Assembly: GCF_900100015.1 (NCBI RefSeq)
Contig: NZ_FNDD01000015.1
Location: 62,001-126,000 of the forward strand
Direction of reading: 5' to 3'
Source of the DNA: Vibrio xiamenensis
Lineage (GTDB): Bacteria > Pseudomonadota > Gammaproteobacteria > Enterobacterales > Vibrionaceae
DNA: 64,000 bases
In this document: positions 35,918-44,876 of the stretch, piece by piece
How positions within the stretch are numbered: position 1 is the stretch's first letter
Layout of the letters: each line of letters opens with the position of its first letter
Translations under genes and position numbers: made by a program
The notes under the pieces: generated by a model
What the model saw: only the letters and a program-made list of their open reading frames with translations
Told to the model about the DNA's origin: nothing
The model's database searches: none

Positions 35918-37133
35918 TATTCAATCTCCTAAATTTAATGCAATGAAAGCTGTAATATGAGAACAATAATATCCGTGCAATAGTAATAGAAACCAATACT
36001 CCAAACACACCGTACAGATAACCAAGAGCAACTGATATTAAAGATGCGAATATAGAAACTCTAATAGACACTTTCGAATATATGTCATCCAAACCATTAG
36101 GTAGAAGATATGCAGTAGTTAGAGCAGAGCTCATCCCACTAAACAAAAGACCAAATAATATAAGATAGAAATACAAGTGTACTTTAGCGTACTTTTCGCT
36201 TAAAAATGCGTCAATTAACTGACCACCAAACAAGTAATTTGATATGATAAATATCATTGCCAAACTACCATTAAATAATAATAAATTCTTAAGGAACTTT
36301 GTATTATCCTTATCTTTCACAATGATAGGGTAAAGTGCTTTCTGCATTACTTTTTGGGCGGTAAAAAGAATGGACCCAAGTCTTTGAGCCAAAGCAAAAT
36401 AAACAAAGTTTTTATCATTATATAAAGACCCAAATACAATAACTGGAATAGAGTTATATAAATTAGGCATTAACAATCCCAAAAAGACTTTTAAATCTGA
36501 ATTAATCTCTCTGAAGATGTTAATAGGGTATCTTAAGAACCCAAACTTAATATTATAATTATTTAAATTATATCTTAACAATAAACCTGACAAAAGCATG
36601 GTACAGGCAGTAGATATATAAAGAACCCCTATATCATCATCGCCTTTTACAAATAAAAATATTGCAATCAAAGCGCCGCCTTTTGTAATTAAAGTATTAA
36701 TTACAAGCTTTTCCATTTTATTTATTGATTGATAGTACCATGCTGATGTAAGCACATAACCAAATAGATATATTGAACCATAAATTGAAAATTTATTTAA
36801 AAGCTCCTTATTACCTATAAAAAATAAAAATGCAAGAACAATAAAAAAGTATACTGATACAGAAATAAATCTTTTAAACTGAACTCGATAATATATTTTA
36901 TCATATCCATCTTTATCATCTACATTTGCACTTTCCCTTATACCTTTTATCTGGGAGGTAAAATCTGCAAATGTATGTCCAAAAACCACAATAGATATGA
37001 AGAGCAGGTAGTTACCGTACTCAGTAACACTAATGACACGACTCAACAAAGACATCGTGGCGATAGGGATGATTAAAGATAAACCTTCAACCAACCCGAC
37101 ACTTAGTATATTTTTTAAAATTGGATTTTTCAA
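35883..37133 (-). CDS. Wzx-type polysaccharide flippase
   Basis: 416-residue membrane protein with about twelve helices of the MOP exporter superfamily, predicted to flip the lipid-linked repeat unit to the periplasm. N-terminal KNILSVGLVEGLSLIIPIATMSLLSRVISVTEYGNYLL is typical of oligosaccharide flippases. The frame begins at a TTG (37133) preceded by a TAGGG-type ribosome site; the next ATG falls inside the first helix, so TTG is preferred. Strongly AT-biased codons. Its 3' end overlaps the GT2 start. Confidence 0.85.
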   Translation of the reverse strand: MKNPILKNILSVGLVEGLSLIIPIATMSLLSRVISVTEYGNYLLFISIVVFGHTFADFTSQIKGIRESANVDDKDGYDKIYYRVQFKRFISVSVYFFIVLAFLFFIGNKELLNKFSIYGSIYLFGYVLTSAWYYQSINKMEKLVINTLITKGGALIAIFLFVKGDDDIGVLYISTACTMLLSGLLLRYNLNNYNIKFGFLRYPINIFREINSDLKVFLGLLMPNLYNSIPVIVFGSLYNDKNFVYFALAQRLGSILFTAQKVMQKALYPIIVKDKDNTKFLKNLLLFNGSLAMIFIISNYLFGGQLIDAFLSEKYAKVHLYFYLILFGLLFSGMSSALTTAYLLPNGLDDIYSKVSIRVSIFASLISVALGYLYGVFGVLVSITIARILLFSYYSFHCIKFRRLNNEKYSSSNECI

Positions 37134-37187
37134 AACAACCCTAAATGGTTAAAACTAAAATATTAATTAAAATTCAATTTATGAAAT

Positions 37188-38186
37188 TCAGAGGTTTAAG
37201 AACTCTTTCATTCTTAAATCCCAAACTTCATGTTTGCATATATCACCCTGCATAACATTAAAATTACCATTATCCACTTGGATATATATTGGATTCATAT
37301 TTTCATCAAACATTTTTGAATCGTAATCTTTGTAGTCAGGTTTAGCACCAAATAAACATTGAATTTCATTTACCAAAAATTGGCCATCTTCTGTTTCAAA
37401 ATAGTCAAAGGCGGCAACATTGATCCCTAGTTTTCTTGAGTTCTCTTCATTAAGTTTTAGCAATTCTTCTGGGGGTAATCCGTAACCAAACTTACCAGAA
37501 CCACTTGAAAAACCATTTTCGTCCTGGAGTTTCTTGTAAGCTATTACGTAATCATTCACTTTAATTAAACGCCATTCCCACTTAAACTTGACCATCTTTT
37601 GAAATAAAACAAAATGTTTCTCAGAGCGACCAACTTCAGGAAGAGTAATACCACATTTTTTTCTAGTTGGTGCATTACCGCGGGCCATATAAGGATGAAG
37701 ACCAAAAGCTTTCTTAATAACCGAATTAGCTTCTTTTTCATTTTCAATGATTCTTACACCCGATGAAGCAGCACCAATATTGGACTTGTAAATCACCGGA
37801 TATTGCGCTGATTTAATAAAGTTAGTCGCAGATTCTTTGGTAAAAAATACATTCGTTTTCGGATGAGGAATATTGTTCATCTCTAAGCACAAACTCAAAT
37901 ACCGCTTATTTTCGTAAGGAAGCAACTCTTTTAAAGTAGGCAATACTTTTATGTTGGTATAATTTTCCAATAAATATATGACTTCATTAGCAAGCTGCTT
38001 ACGCTCATTGATATCACAAGGAGCTCTTACCACTACATGGCTATAACCACCTGAAGAAATTTTATTTAAGTCTTCACTTGATTCCATATAATAACTGTCA
38101 TAATTGACATTAAGGTCATCTAAAGAGTTTTTAATTTTCTCACTCAAATTTCTTTTTAAGCTGAAGTCTATAATTGCAACTTTCAT
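37188..38186 (-). CDS. ATP-grasp ligase of the polysaccharide locus
   Basis: 332-residue predicted ATP-dependent carboxylate-amine (or thiol) ligase. ATP-grasp elements: YPVIYKSNIGAASSGVRIIEN (about residues 128-148, ATP-binding Lys and glycine loop), VLFQKMVKFKWEWRLIKVNDYVIAYKK (about 199-225), and the metal-binding end GQFLVNEIQCLFGAKP (about 273-288) with the Glu and Asn of the family. N-terminal Rossmann-like part MKVAIIDFSLKRNL. Ligases of this type in polysaccharide loci can amidate uronic acids with an amino acid; the co-encoded UDP-GlcA epimerase makes that attractive here, but it is inference. Confidence 0.72.
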   Translation of the reverse strand: MKVAIIDFSLKRNLSEKIKNSLDDLNVNYDSYYMESSEDLNKISSGGYSHVVVRAPCDINERKQLANEVIYLLENYTNIKVLPTLKELLPYENKRYLSLCLEMNNIPHPKTNVFFTKESATNFIKSAQYPVIYKSNIGAASSGVRIIENEKEANSVIKKAFGLHPYMARGNAPTRKKCGITLPEVGRSEKHFVLFQKMVKFKWEWRLIKVNDYVIAYKKLQDENGFSSGSGKFGYGLPPEELLKLNEENSRKLGINVAAFDYFETEDGQFLVNEIQCLFGAKPDYKDYDSKMFDENMNPIYIQVDNGNFNVMQGDICKHEVWDLRMKEFLNL

Positions 38187-38236
38187 TTATTTTCTCTTAG
38201 CGTTCGAAATCTAATTAGAAGTCGATAAATTAGGAT

Positions 38237-38267
38237 AGTAAATCCAAGGGTTAGTTATGGATTTACT
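38237..38267 (-). terminator. Hairpin between wzc and ATP-grasp gene
   Basis: AGTAAATCC and GGATTTACT, a perfect 9-bp stem around 13 bases, in the 131-base gap between wzc and the downstream genes. No T-run; possible pause, processing or polarity site. Confidence 0.4.
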
Positions 38268-38317
38268 GATAAAGCAATCTTGTTCATGAATAACTAAAGT
38301 GATAGTTAGCGACACGC

Positions 38318-40459
38318 TTAAGATTTATTCTCATCGGCATTGAATATAACGCCCTTAATAGAACAACCTGCGTGGGTGAATTTTTGCTGAGTCAACTCAA
38401 TATCTGTTGTTGCCGTTTTGCCATAGCGAGCAACCAACAACACACTATTAACTAAAGGCCCAATCACCAACGCCTCTTGTCCTGTTTGAGAATCAGGAGT
38501 ATCGATGATGACTAAATCGTATTGTTCCGCCGCCCAGCTCAGCAGCTTATTAAAACTTGGTAATGCGAGTAGCTCGGCCGGATTTGGTGGAATAGCACCG
38601 GATGCGATAGCATCTAAATTTGTAATTGAAGTGGATTTTGCGACTTGCTCAAAAGTCACGTTGTCAATCAGATAGTCTGAAAGGCCTATTTCACAATTCA
38701 AAGCAAAGGGCTTATCACTTTTTCGTTGACGCATATCGGCATCAATTAATAATACTTTCTCGCCTTTTTCCGCCATCAAGGCCGCGAAGTTAGCTGCGAT
38801 AAATGATGTACCCGCAGACTCAGTTGGACTGGTGATCATCAAAGCATTATTGGCTTGTTTATCTAACAGTGCGTAGCGTAAATTCGATTGAAGCGCTTCT
38901 ATTCCTTTAAGGGCATTATCTGTTGCACTATGTCCGACAAGTAATTGGCTTTCAAAAGGTTGTCTGACCGACTTTTTACGTTGACGCTTCTTACTCAACT
39001 TTATCTCGGCACTCGATTTGTGAACCCTGGCATAGAGAGGAAGACCCAAGCTTTGAAATTCTGACGTTTGCTCAACACCACCAAACAGTAGGGCTTTAAC
39101 TCCCGCTCTCGCCAATACAAAGCCGACGCTAAGCGCAACACCAGCGATCAAAGCCATGATGACGATCATAGGTTTATTTGGCTTAATCGGATGAATTGAT
39201 GATCGAGCATGATCAAGAATGCGAACGTTACCGCCAGCTCCTGCTTTAACAATGCTCAACTCTTGCATCTCATTCATCAGTTGCACGTAGATCTGTTGAT
39301 CGACTTCTAGGTCTCGCGTCATGCGCAAGATCTCTCGCTGTGTTTTTGGCAGATTTTTAATGTCTTTATTAAGGCTGTTTTTTCGTGCGAGTAAGGTATT
39401 GCGTTTCTTAATTAATGCGATATAAGCAGGGTGATCTTTGGTGAATTTTTGGCTAATTTCACTCTCTTTGAAAGTTAGCTCATTTAACTGTGCATCAAGC
39501 GCAACCATTGCATCGAGTTTAGCCTTAGCTTCCATACTCAGATCGATCGTTTCATTTTTCTGACGATATTCGTTAAGTTGGTTTTCTTCTCTATCTAACT
39601 CAGACTTTATATTAGGTAACTGCTTTCTTAAGAATTCGAGACTTTTTTCTGCTTCAGAAGCGTTACGCTGAGTACTTTGCAAAAAATAGTTTTGCTGAAT
39701 GTCATCAAGCATTTGTTCGATTTGTTCTGGATCTCCCCCAACTAAATCGAGCTCAACGATACCCGTTTGTTTACCAATTTCACTGATGGTAAGGTTGTCA
39801 GATAAAGATTTAATCGCGTCCAAATCACTGCGTTTTTGAATATAAAATTCAAACCCGTTACTAGATTCAAAATCATCGACCAACAGCTGATAGCCATCTT
39901 TTTCGAGCGTTTCACCTGCTACGCCTCGTAAAATTACCGCATCATTTTGTACAAGTTGATATTGCTTAGTATCACTATCAAGGATAACGAGTTTGTACGC
40001 CCCATCAGCTGCATCTTCAGGAATATCAAATTTCGAGACCTGTATAGAATGGTTCTCGCCTTTTAGACGATTAATTAACTTGCCCACAACTGGGAAATAG
40101 TGTGGTGTTACCAGAATATCGAGATGGAAACGCTCAGCCGTCTTACCCAAGATCATTCGCGATTTAATAATCTGGATTTCTGTAGGCGTACTCGATTCTG
40201 CAGAAAAAATGTCACTCAGTTGATCGCTCATCAAATTTGACACACCACCAGGAGATTTTTCTTCAATCTGGATAAGTGCATTGGCTCGATATGCGGGAGT
40301 TGCCACCATGGCGTAGCCGATACCAATCAAAGCAAAAATGGCAACTGTGACGATGATGATCCATTTAGCATCAAAAAATAGAGCAAAGATTTTATTTAAA
40401 TCAATAATTTGATCTGGATATTCATCAGAGGATGATGGAGGTAAAGCTTGGGAAGTCAT
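38318..40459 (-). CDS. wzc: Wzc-like polysaccharide co-polymerase with degenerate kinase domain
   Basis: 713-residue inner-membrane co-polymerase (PCP-2a). Order: cytoplasmic N-terminus, helix at about 33-53, periplasmic Wzz domain with coiled coil (about 255-400), GNVRILDHA motif (410-418), second helix (about 431-450), then a bacterial tyrosine-kinase domain. Walker A' (LLIDADMR, 570-577) and Walker B (VIIDTPD, 650-656) are intact, but Walker A reads SPTESAGTS (544-552): Thr551 (codon ACA) stands where the essential Lys should be. The C-terminus ends SIKGVIFNADENKS with no tyrosine cluster. No wzb phosphatase is present. Chain-length or assembly role is likely; kinase activity is doubtful. 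Confidence 0.88.
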   Translation of the reverse strand: MTSQALPPSSSDEYPDQIIDLNKIFALFFDAKWIIIVTVAIFALIGIGYAMVATPAYRANALIQIEEKSPGGVSNLMSDQLSDIFSAESSTPTEIQIIKSRMILGKTAERFHLDILVTPHYFPVVGKLINRLKGENHSIQVSKFDIPEDAADGAYKLVILDSDTKQYQLVQNDAVILRGVAGETLEKDGYQLLVDDFESSNGFEFYIQKRSDLDAIKSLSDNLTISEIGKQTGIVELDLVGGDPEQIEQMLDDIQQNYFLQSTQRNASEAEKSLEFLRKQLPNIKSELDREENQLNEYRQKNETIDLSMEAKAKLDAMVALDAQLNELTFKESEISQKFTKDHPAYIALIKKRNTLLARKNSLNKDIKNLPKTQREILRMTRDLEVDQQIYVQLMNEMQELSIVKAGAGGNVRILDHARSSIHPIKPNKPMIVIMALIAGVALSVGFVLARAGVKALLFGGVEQTSEFQSLGLPLYARVHKSSAEIKLSKKRQRKKSVRQPFESQLLVGHSATDNALKGIEALQSNLRYALLDKQANNALMITSPTESAGTSFIAANFAALMAEKGEKVLLIDADMRQRKSDKPFALNCEIGLSDYLIDNVTFEQVAKSTSITNLDAIASGAIPPNPAELLALPSFNKLLSWAAEQYDLVIIDTPDSQTGQEALVIGPLVNSVLLVARYGKTATTDIELTQQKFTHAGCSIKGVIFNADENKS

Positions 40460-40578
40460 CGGATTCAGTTCTTCTCTGGAATGTGCCTGAAAATCAGTCC
40501 ATACACTTAAGTGCTTCGGAAAATAGGAGAGTTGGTTGGGTTGGATAAGAAAATTTGCCAGTAAAGATGGCTATATTC

Positions 40579-40600
40579 GAGGGAGAATGATTTCTCCCTC
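40579..40600 (-). terminator. Hairpin between wza and wzc
   Basis: GAGGGAGAA and TTCTCCCTC, a perfect 9-bp stem with a 4-base loop, 33 bases after the wza stop in a 173-base gap. No T-run. E. coli capsule operons have attenuation after the export genes; a similar role is possible. Confidence 0.45.
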
Positions 40601-40632
40601 AGTCAAGGCATCACAACCGCAACCAAATATGT

Positions 40633-41781
40633 TTATGGCCAGTTACGAATTGTATTCGTGGTCTCTGTCAACGAATGAACTTCATCAATCATTGGCATCA
40701 ACTCGTTAATCACACGGTTCCAACGAGATAAAGGAACAGCCGTCACGTAAATGATGTCATAAGGTTTGAGGTGAAACTCAGTTCCTACAGCTAACGATGA
40801 CGCATCACTGATATCGAGCTGATATACATCGGCCAAAGATTCGGTCTTGTCGAGAGAGGAGCGAATGACAAACACGCCAGTTGCATCCGCAGACAATTCA
40901 TCGATACCACCCGCTGTACTTAGAGCTTCGGTTAATGTCATACCCTCTCGATCGATCTTAAGCATCTGTGGCGCATTCACTTGGCCCATAACGAAGATTT
41001 TTTGGCCGTCATTCCGTGGAACGTGCAGAATATCTCCGGGTTGCAGTAATCGGTTTTGGGTCAAGTCGCCTTTTTGAATCAACGCATATAGTGATAAGTG
41101 TTCGATGCTACCATTGCGAGTTAAAGTAACATCGCGCCAATCTGCATCTTCAGCTAATCCACCGGCCTTATTGACAGCATCAAGGATCGTCATTGGTATA
41201 TTGGTAATTTCTTGCTGGCCAGGTTGGTTAACTTCCCCGGTGATATATGCTTTTTGCGAGCGGAACGCCGCCACGTGTACATCAACTTGAGGGCTTTCGA
41301 TATAACGGCTTAATCGTTTGGCGATCTCATAGCGTACTTCGCTTACAGTTTTACCCAGTACATGAACCATTCCGACATAAGGGTAAAAAATCGTACCGTC
41401 AGCACCAACCCAGTTACCTGACTCTTCCGCACTACGGTAAGAACCTGCAGGAATAGTCAATTCAGGGTGATCCCAAATGGTGATATCCAGTACATCACCA
41501 ATACCGATATGATATTCATATTGGGCGATTAATGTGTCCAGCATTTGGTTTGGCTGGGAATTGACAGCAATCTCCCCTCCAAAAAATGAAACATTTTTTG
41601 CTGTTAATGGAAACACATTCACTTTGTCAGACATCGAGCTATCGCGCACATAAGGCGAATCCTCTTCTGCAGTATTTACTACATTTTTGTCAGAGATATC
41701 GAGATGTGAACCTGGCACTGCACATCCAGTCATATATACCGAAATTAATGCTACCAGTGCTAATTTCTTATTAAATTTCAT
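40633..41781 (-). CDS. wza: Wza-like outer-membrane polysaccharide export lipoprotein
   Basis: 382-residue lipoprotein (signal peptide MKFNKKLALVALISVYM, lipobox MTGC, Cys20) that forms the outer-membrane export channel. Poly_export domain: YHIGIGDVLDITIWDHPELT (about residues 90-109), then VGADGTIFYPYVGMVHVLGKTVSEVRYEIAKRL, followed by two SLBB domains with AYITGEVNQPGQQEI and KIFVMGQVNAPQML. C-terminal amphipathic end RWNRVINELMPMIDE fits the barrel helix. First gene of the operon, preceded by an ops element. Confidence 0.94.
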   Translation of the reverse strand: MKFNKKLALVALISVYMTGCAVPGSHLDISDKNVVNTAEEDSPYVRDSSMSDKVNVFPLTAKNVSFFGGEIAVNSQPNQMLDTLIAQYEYHIGIGDVLDITIWDHPELTIPAGSYRSAEESGNWVGADGTIFYPYVGMVHVLGKTVSEVRYEIAKRLSRYIESPQVDVHVAAFRSQKAYITGEVNQPGQQEITNIPMTILDAVNKAGGLAEDADWRDVTLTRNGSIEHLSLYALIQKGDLTQNRLLQPGDILHVPRNDGQKIFVMGQVNAPQMLKIDREGMTLTEALSTAGGIDELSADATGVFVIRSSLDKTESLADVYQLDISDASSLAVGTEFHLKPYDIIYVTAVPLSRWNRVINELMPMIDEVHSLTETTNTIRNWP

Positions 41782-42661
41782 TTACGTCACAAACTTAGTA
41801 GAAAAACAGCAATACACCGTAATTTGCTAAAACAACAATAAAAGAATCTCTCAATATTACTTTAATGTTACAGTAACAATGAGTTAGACAAATAAATTAC
41901 CGAAATAAATATTTTTTATTTATAACAAACAAAAAAATAGGCACGCTACCGCCCATTGATATTTCGGCAAATCACATAAGCCTTTAATAAACTCTTACCT
42001 AAAAGAAGATTTTTATCTCTAAATTACAATTAGTTAAAAATAAAATCGTAAAAAACACCTTCCAATACACGCAACTTATTCGTATTGAAAAATATTATTT
42101 ACAATGCTACTCACATTTAAATTTTGAATTTAAATTTAAAATTATTTTCTGGATATAAATTAATCAGTAGAAAGCACGCAGACTATAACACAAGGAAGTT
42201 TATATATTAGGTCAGAGGAATGTCATTTTTTCATTTTCATAATTCTGAAAATAACAATTTAAAAACAATAATTTAAACAGCGAACAAATCTAAAACATAC
42301 ACTATAAAACCAGGTAAATTTAATATAAAAATACTAGCTAAAACAAAAAACAAAACTAACCTTAATACTAGATCTTCAATATTGTTTAAATTATAAAAAA
42401 ATAAAAGTAAGGATAGGACTACAAGAGAAAAACAGAGAATAAATTTGGAATCTAAAGTTTATTTAATATACAAATTATGATTAAAAATAAAGAAACAATT
42501 AATACATAGATTCCCCCCAAAAACATACAAACCATAACCGTGGCGTATCATTTTAGGAGACCTGTTTCACTCGTCACGTACATTGATATTAACGAGTTAT
42601 TGACTGGGTAGATGTAAGTATTCGATAAAAGCAACCTCGATTGGATACAATCAGAGTTGAT
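41782..42661. other. AT-rich leader and intergenic region upstream of wza
   Basis: About 880 bases, very AT-rich, without a credible open frame on either strand. It contains the ops element near 41950 and must hold the polysaccharide promoter, which I could not place. Nucleoid-protein (H-NS) silencing would fit the composition but is inference. Confidence 0.6.
41941..41953 (-). promoter_or_regulatory. ops element (RfaH recruitment site)
   Basis: The minus strand reads GGCGGTAGCGTGC, identical over the 12 bases of the classical ops sequence, about 160 bases upstream of wza in the transcribed leader. RfaH binds RNA polymerase paused at ops and makes the transcription complex resistant to termination. 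Only the ops core is seen, not a full JUMPStart. Confidence 0.88.
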
Positions 42662-42924
42662 CAAGTGAAAGCGTTGTGGAGAGCATGGTGGGGGAAACGT
42701 TAAGATAGCGGTATCCAAGCACCCGATTGAACTTTAGGAGAAAGCTGAAGCCTACTTTCACGGTCTTTTGCTTCTAAACCTTAACCACTCCATGCATGTA
42801 CGCTTGAAGGCATAAACAACAAGATAAAGTTAATCAAACAATGGGTTACAGTTATCAAGATATCGATTACTTCTTTCTAGAGATAAAAGCAGCTTTATTC
42901 AAAAAAGCCTCGATGAACCAATAA
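42662..42924 (+). pseudogene. Remnant of an ISL3-type transposase C-terminus
   Basis: Degenerate in at least three frames. Fragments in order: VKALWRAWWGKR with a stop then DSGI (from 42662); EKAEAYFHGLLLL (about 42739-42777); PLHACTLEGINNKIKLIKQ (42785-42841); and MGYSYQDIDYFFLEIKAAL (42841-42897), ending at TAA 42922-42924. The order LEG-NNKIK-IK-GY-D-YF-KI-AA is the conserved end of ISL3-family (IS204/IS1001/IS1096/IS1165) transposases, broken by two frameshifts and a stop. The N-terminal part and inverted repeats are gone. Confidence 0.72.
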
Positions 42925-42953
42925 AAAAGCCCGAGTGGACACTCGGGCTTTTT
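42924..42953. terminator. Terminator of glmS (bidirectional)
   Basis: AAAAAGCCCGAGTG pairs perfectly with CACTCGGGCTTTTT, 25 bases after the glmS stop. Functions in both orientations. Confidence 0.9.
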
Positions 42954-42978
42954 AGGTTACTGATTTTAAAGGTTGGTT

Positions 42979-44811
42979 TTACTCAACCGTTACCGCTTTT
43001 GCTAAGTTGCGAGGTTGGTCAACGTCCGTACCTTTGATTAAAGCAACGTAGTAAGACAGCAGCTGCATTGGCACGGTGTAATAGATAGGCGCCGTAATTT
43101 CGCTAACATGCGGCATGGTGATAATTTTCATTGTCTCATCGCCTTCAAAACCTGCGTCGGCATCAGCGAAGACATACAACAAACCACCACGAGCACGGAC
43201 TTCTTCAACGTTCGATTTAAGCTTTTCAAGCAAGTCATTGCTTGGCGCAACCACCACCACTGGCATATCCGCATCAATCAGCGCCAATGGACCATGCTTC
43301 AATTCACCAGCAGCGTAAGCTTCTGCGTGAATGTAAGAGATCTCTTTAAGCTTAAGTGACGCTTCCATCGCAATTGGATAAAACTCACCACGACCCAAAA
43401 ATAGCGTGTGGTGCTTATCAGCAAAATCTTCGGCAAGTGCTTCGATTTCTTTTTCCAGTTTTAATGCTGATTCGATCTGTTTCGGTAACGCATGAAGGGC
43501 ATCAACGATCTCTTTCTCTTTCGCTTGATCGATAAGTTTTTTCTGTTTACCAAGCGCGGTAACAAGCATCAGCATGGCACACAACTGAGTCGTGAAAGCT
43601 TTGGTTGATGCCACACCAATTTCAACGCCCGCGCGAGTCATAAATGCAAAATCAGATTCACGAACCAAAGACGAGCCTGCTACGTTACAAATCGTCATCG
43701 CTGCCATGTAGCCTTTCTCTTTCGCCAAACGCAGCGCGGCAAGGGTATCGGCGGTTTCACCTGATTGAGATAACGTAATCAACAAGCTATTTGGGCGAGT
43801 GACGAATTTGCGGTAGCGGAACTCAGAAGCAATCTCAACGTCACAACTTACGCCGCCAATAGCTTCAAACCAGTAGCGCGCAGTCATACCCGCATTATAC
43901 GAAGTACCACAAGCTACAATCTGAACGTGTTCAACCTTTTCCAGAATTTCTGCGGCATTGACACCAATACTTTCAGTGACTACCGATGAACCTGAAATAC
44001 GGCTTTCCATGGTATTGATAAGTGCTGTTGGCTGCTCGTAAATTTCTTTTTGCATAAAGTGACGATATTGACCTTTATCGCCGGCATCGTGTTCTGCACT
44101 TGATTCAACCACTTCACGCTCGACAGCCTGGCCATCTGCTGCAAAGATATTCACTTCACGACGCGTAATCTCAGCCACGTCACCTTCTTCAAGATAGATA
44201 AAACGACGTGTCACATTGAGCAGTGCCAATTGGTCTGACGCTAAAAAGTTTTCGCCAACACCAAGGCCAATCACAATTGGGCTACCCGAGCGAGCAACCA
44301 CAACACGACTTGGGTCTTTGCGGTCAAATACAACTGTACCGTAGGCACCATCAAGCTGTACGGCCGCTTTTTGCACTGCTTCTAGTAGCGAGCTTGCACT
44401 GCGCATTTCCCATTCTACTAAGTGAGCGATGACTTCAGTGTCGGTTTGAGAAACAAATTGATAGCCGCGCTCAGTAAGCACTTCACGTAGCTCTTCGTGG
44501 TTTTCAATGATGCCGTTGTGAACCACAGAAATATCAGCGGAGATGTGTGGATGCGCGTTCACTTCTGAAGGCTCACCGTGAGTCGCCCAGCGCGTATGAG
44601 CGATACCAGTACCGCCGACCACTTCTTGAGCGTCAATCGCGTCCGCCAGCTCTTGAACTTTACCAAGACGACGAATACGAGTCAGATTAGATTGCGCATC
44701 GACCACTGCAACACCAGCAGAGTCGTAACCGCGATACTCTAAGCGACGTAAACCCTCAACCAAAATTTCTGCGACATCACGCTGTGCAACAGCACCAACG
44801 ATTCCACACAT
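42979..44811 (-). CDS. glmS: Glutamine-fructose-6-phosphate aminotransferase
   Basis: Makes glucosamine-6-phosphate from fructose-6-phosphate and glutamine, the first step to UDP-GlcNAc. 610 residues. N-terminal glutaminase with catalytic Cys2 (MCGIVGAV) and the HTRWATHG motif; C-terminal SIS isomerase domains with CGTSYNAG (about residues 301-308), [13 protein letters not shown] and the end LAKAVTVE. Follows the DeoR gene by 65 bases in the same direction. Its product can feed the nearby polysaccharide locus. Confidence 0.97.
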   Translation of the reverse strand: MCGIVGAVAQRDVAEILVEGLRRLEYRGYDSAGVAVVDAQSNLTRIRRLGKVQELADAIDAQEVVGGTGIAHTRWATHGEPSEVNAHPHISADISVVHNGIIENHEELREVLTERGYQFVSQTDTEVIAHLVEWEMRSASSLLEAVQKAAVQLDGAYGTVVFDRKDPSRVVVARSGSPIVIGLGVGENFLASDQLALLNVTRRFIYLEEGDVAEITRREVNIFAADGQAVEREVVESSAEHDAGDKGQYRHFMQKEIYEQPTALINTMESRISGSSVVTESIGVNAAEILEKVEHVQIVACGTSYNAGMTARYWFEAIGGVSCDVEIASEFRYRKFVTRPNSLLITLSQSGETADTLAALRLAKEKGYMAAMTICNVAGSSLVRESDFAFMTRAGVEIGVASTKAFTTQLCAMLMLVTALGKQKKLIDQAKEKEIVDALHALPKQIESALKLEKEIEALAEDFADKHHTLFLGRGEFYPIAMEASLKLKEISYIHAEAYAAGELKHGPLALIDADMPVVVVAPSNDLLEKLKSNVEEVRARGGLLYVFADADAGFEGDETMKIITMPHVSEITAPIYYTVPMQLLSYYVALIKGTDVDQPRNLAKAVTVE

Positions 44812-44847
44812 AATTGTTCTCCACTATTTTTATAAATATGACTGGTA

Positions 44848-44867
44848 CTCTCGCCTAGCCGCGAGAG
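44848..44867 (-). terminator. Hairpin between deoR and glmS
   Basis: CTCTCGC and GCGAGAG, a 7-bp stem around six bases in the 65-base gap. No good T-run on the minus strand. It could lie in the glmS leader and affect its translation or processing. Confidence 0.4.
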
Positions 44868-44876
44868 CAAAAATGA

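Noticed and set aside
42979..44876. glmS ribozyme-type riboswitch
   Set aside because: The leader is only 65 bases; the ribozyme is typical of Gram-positive bacteria and its core is absent.
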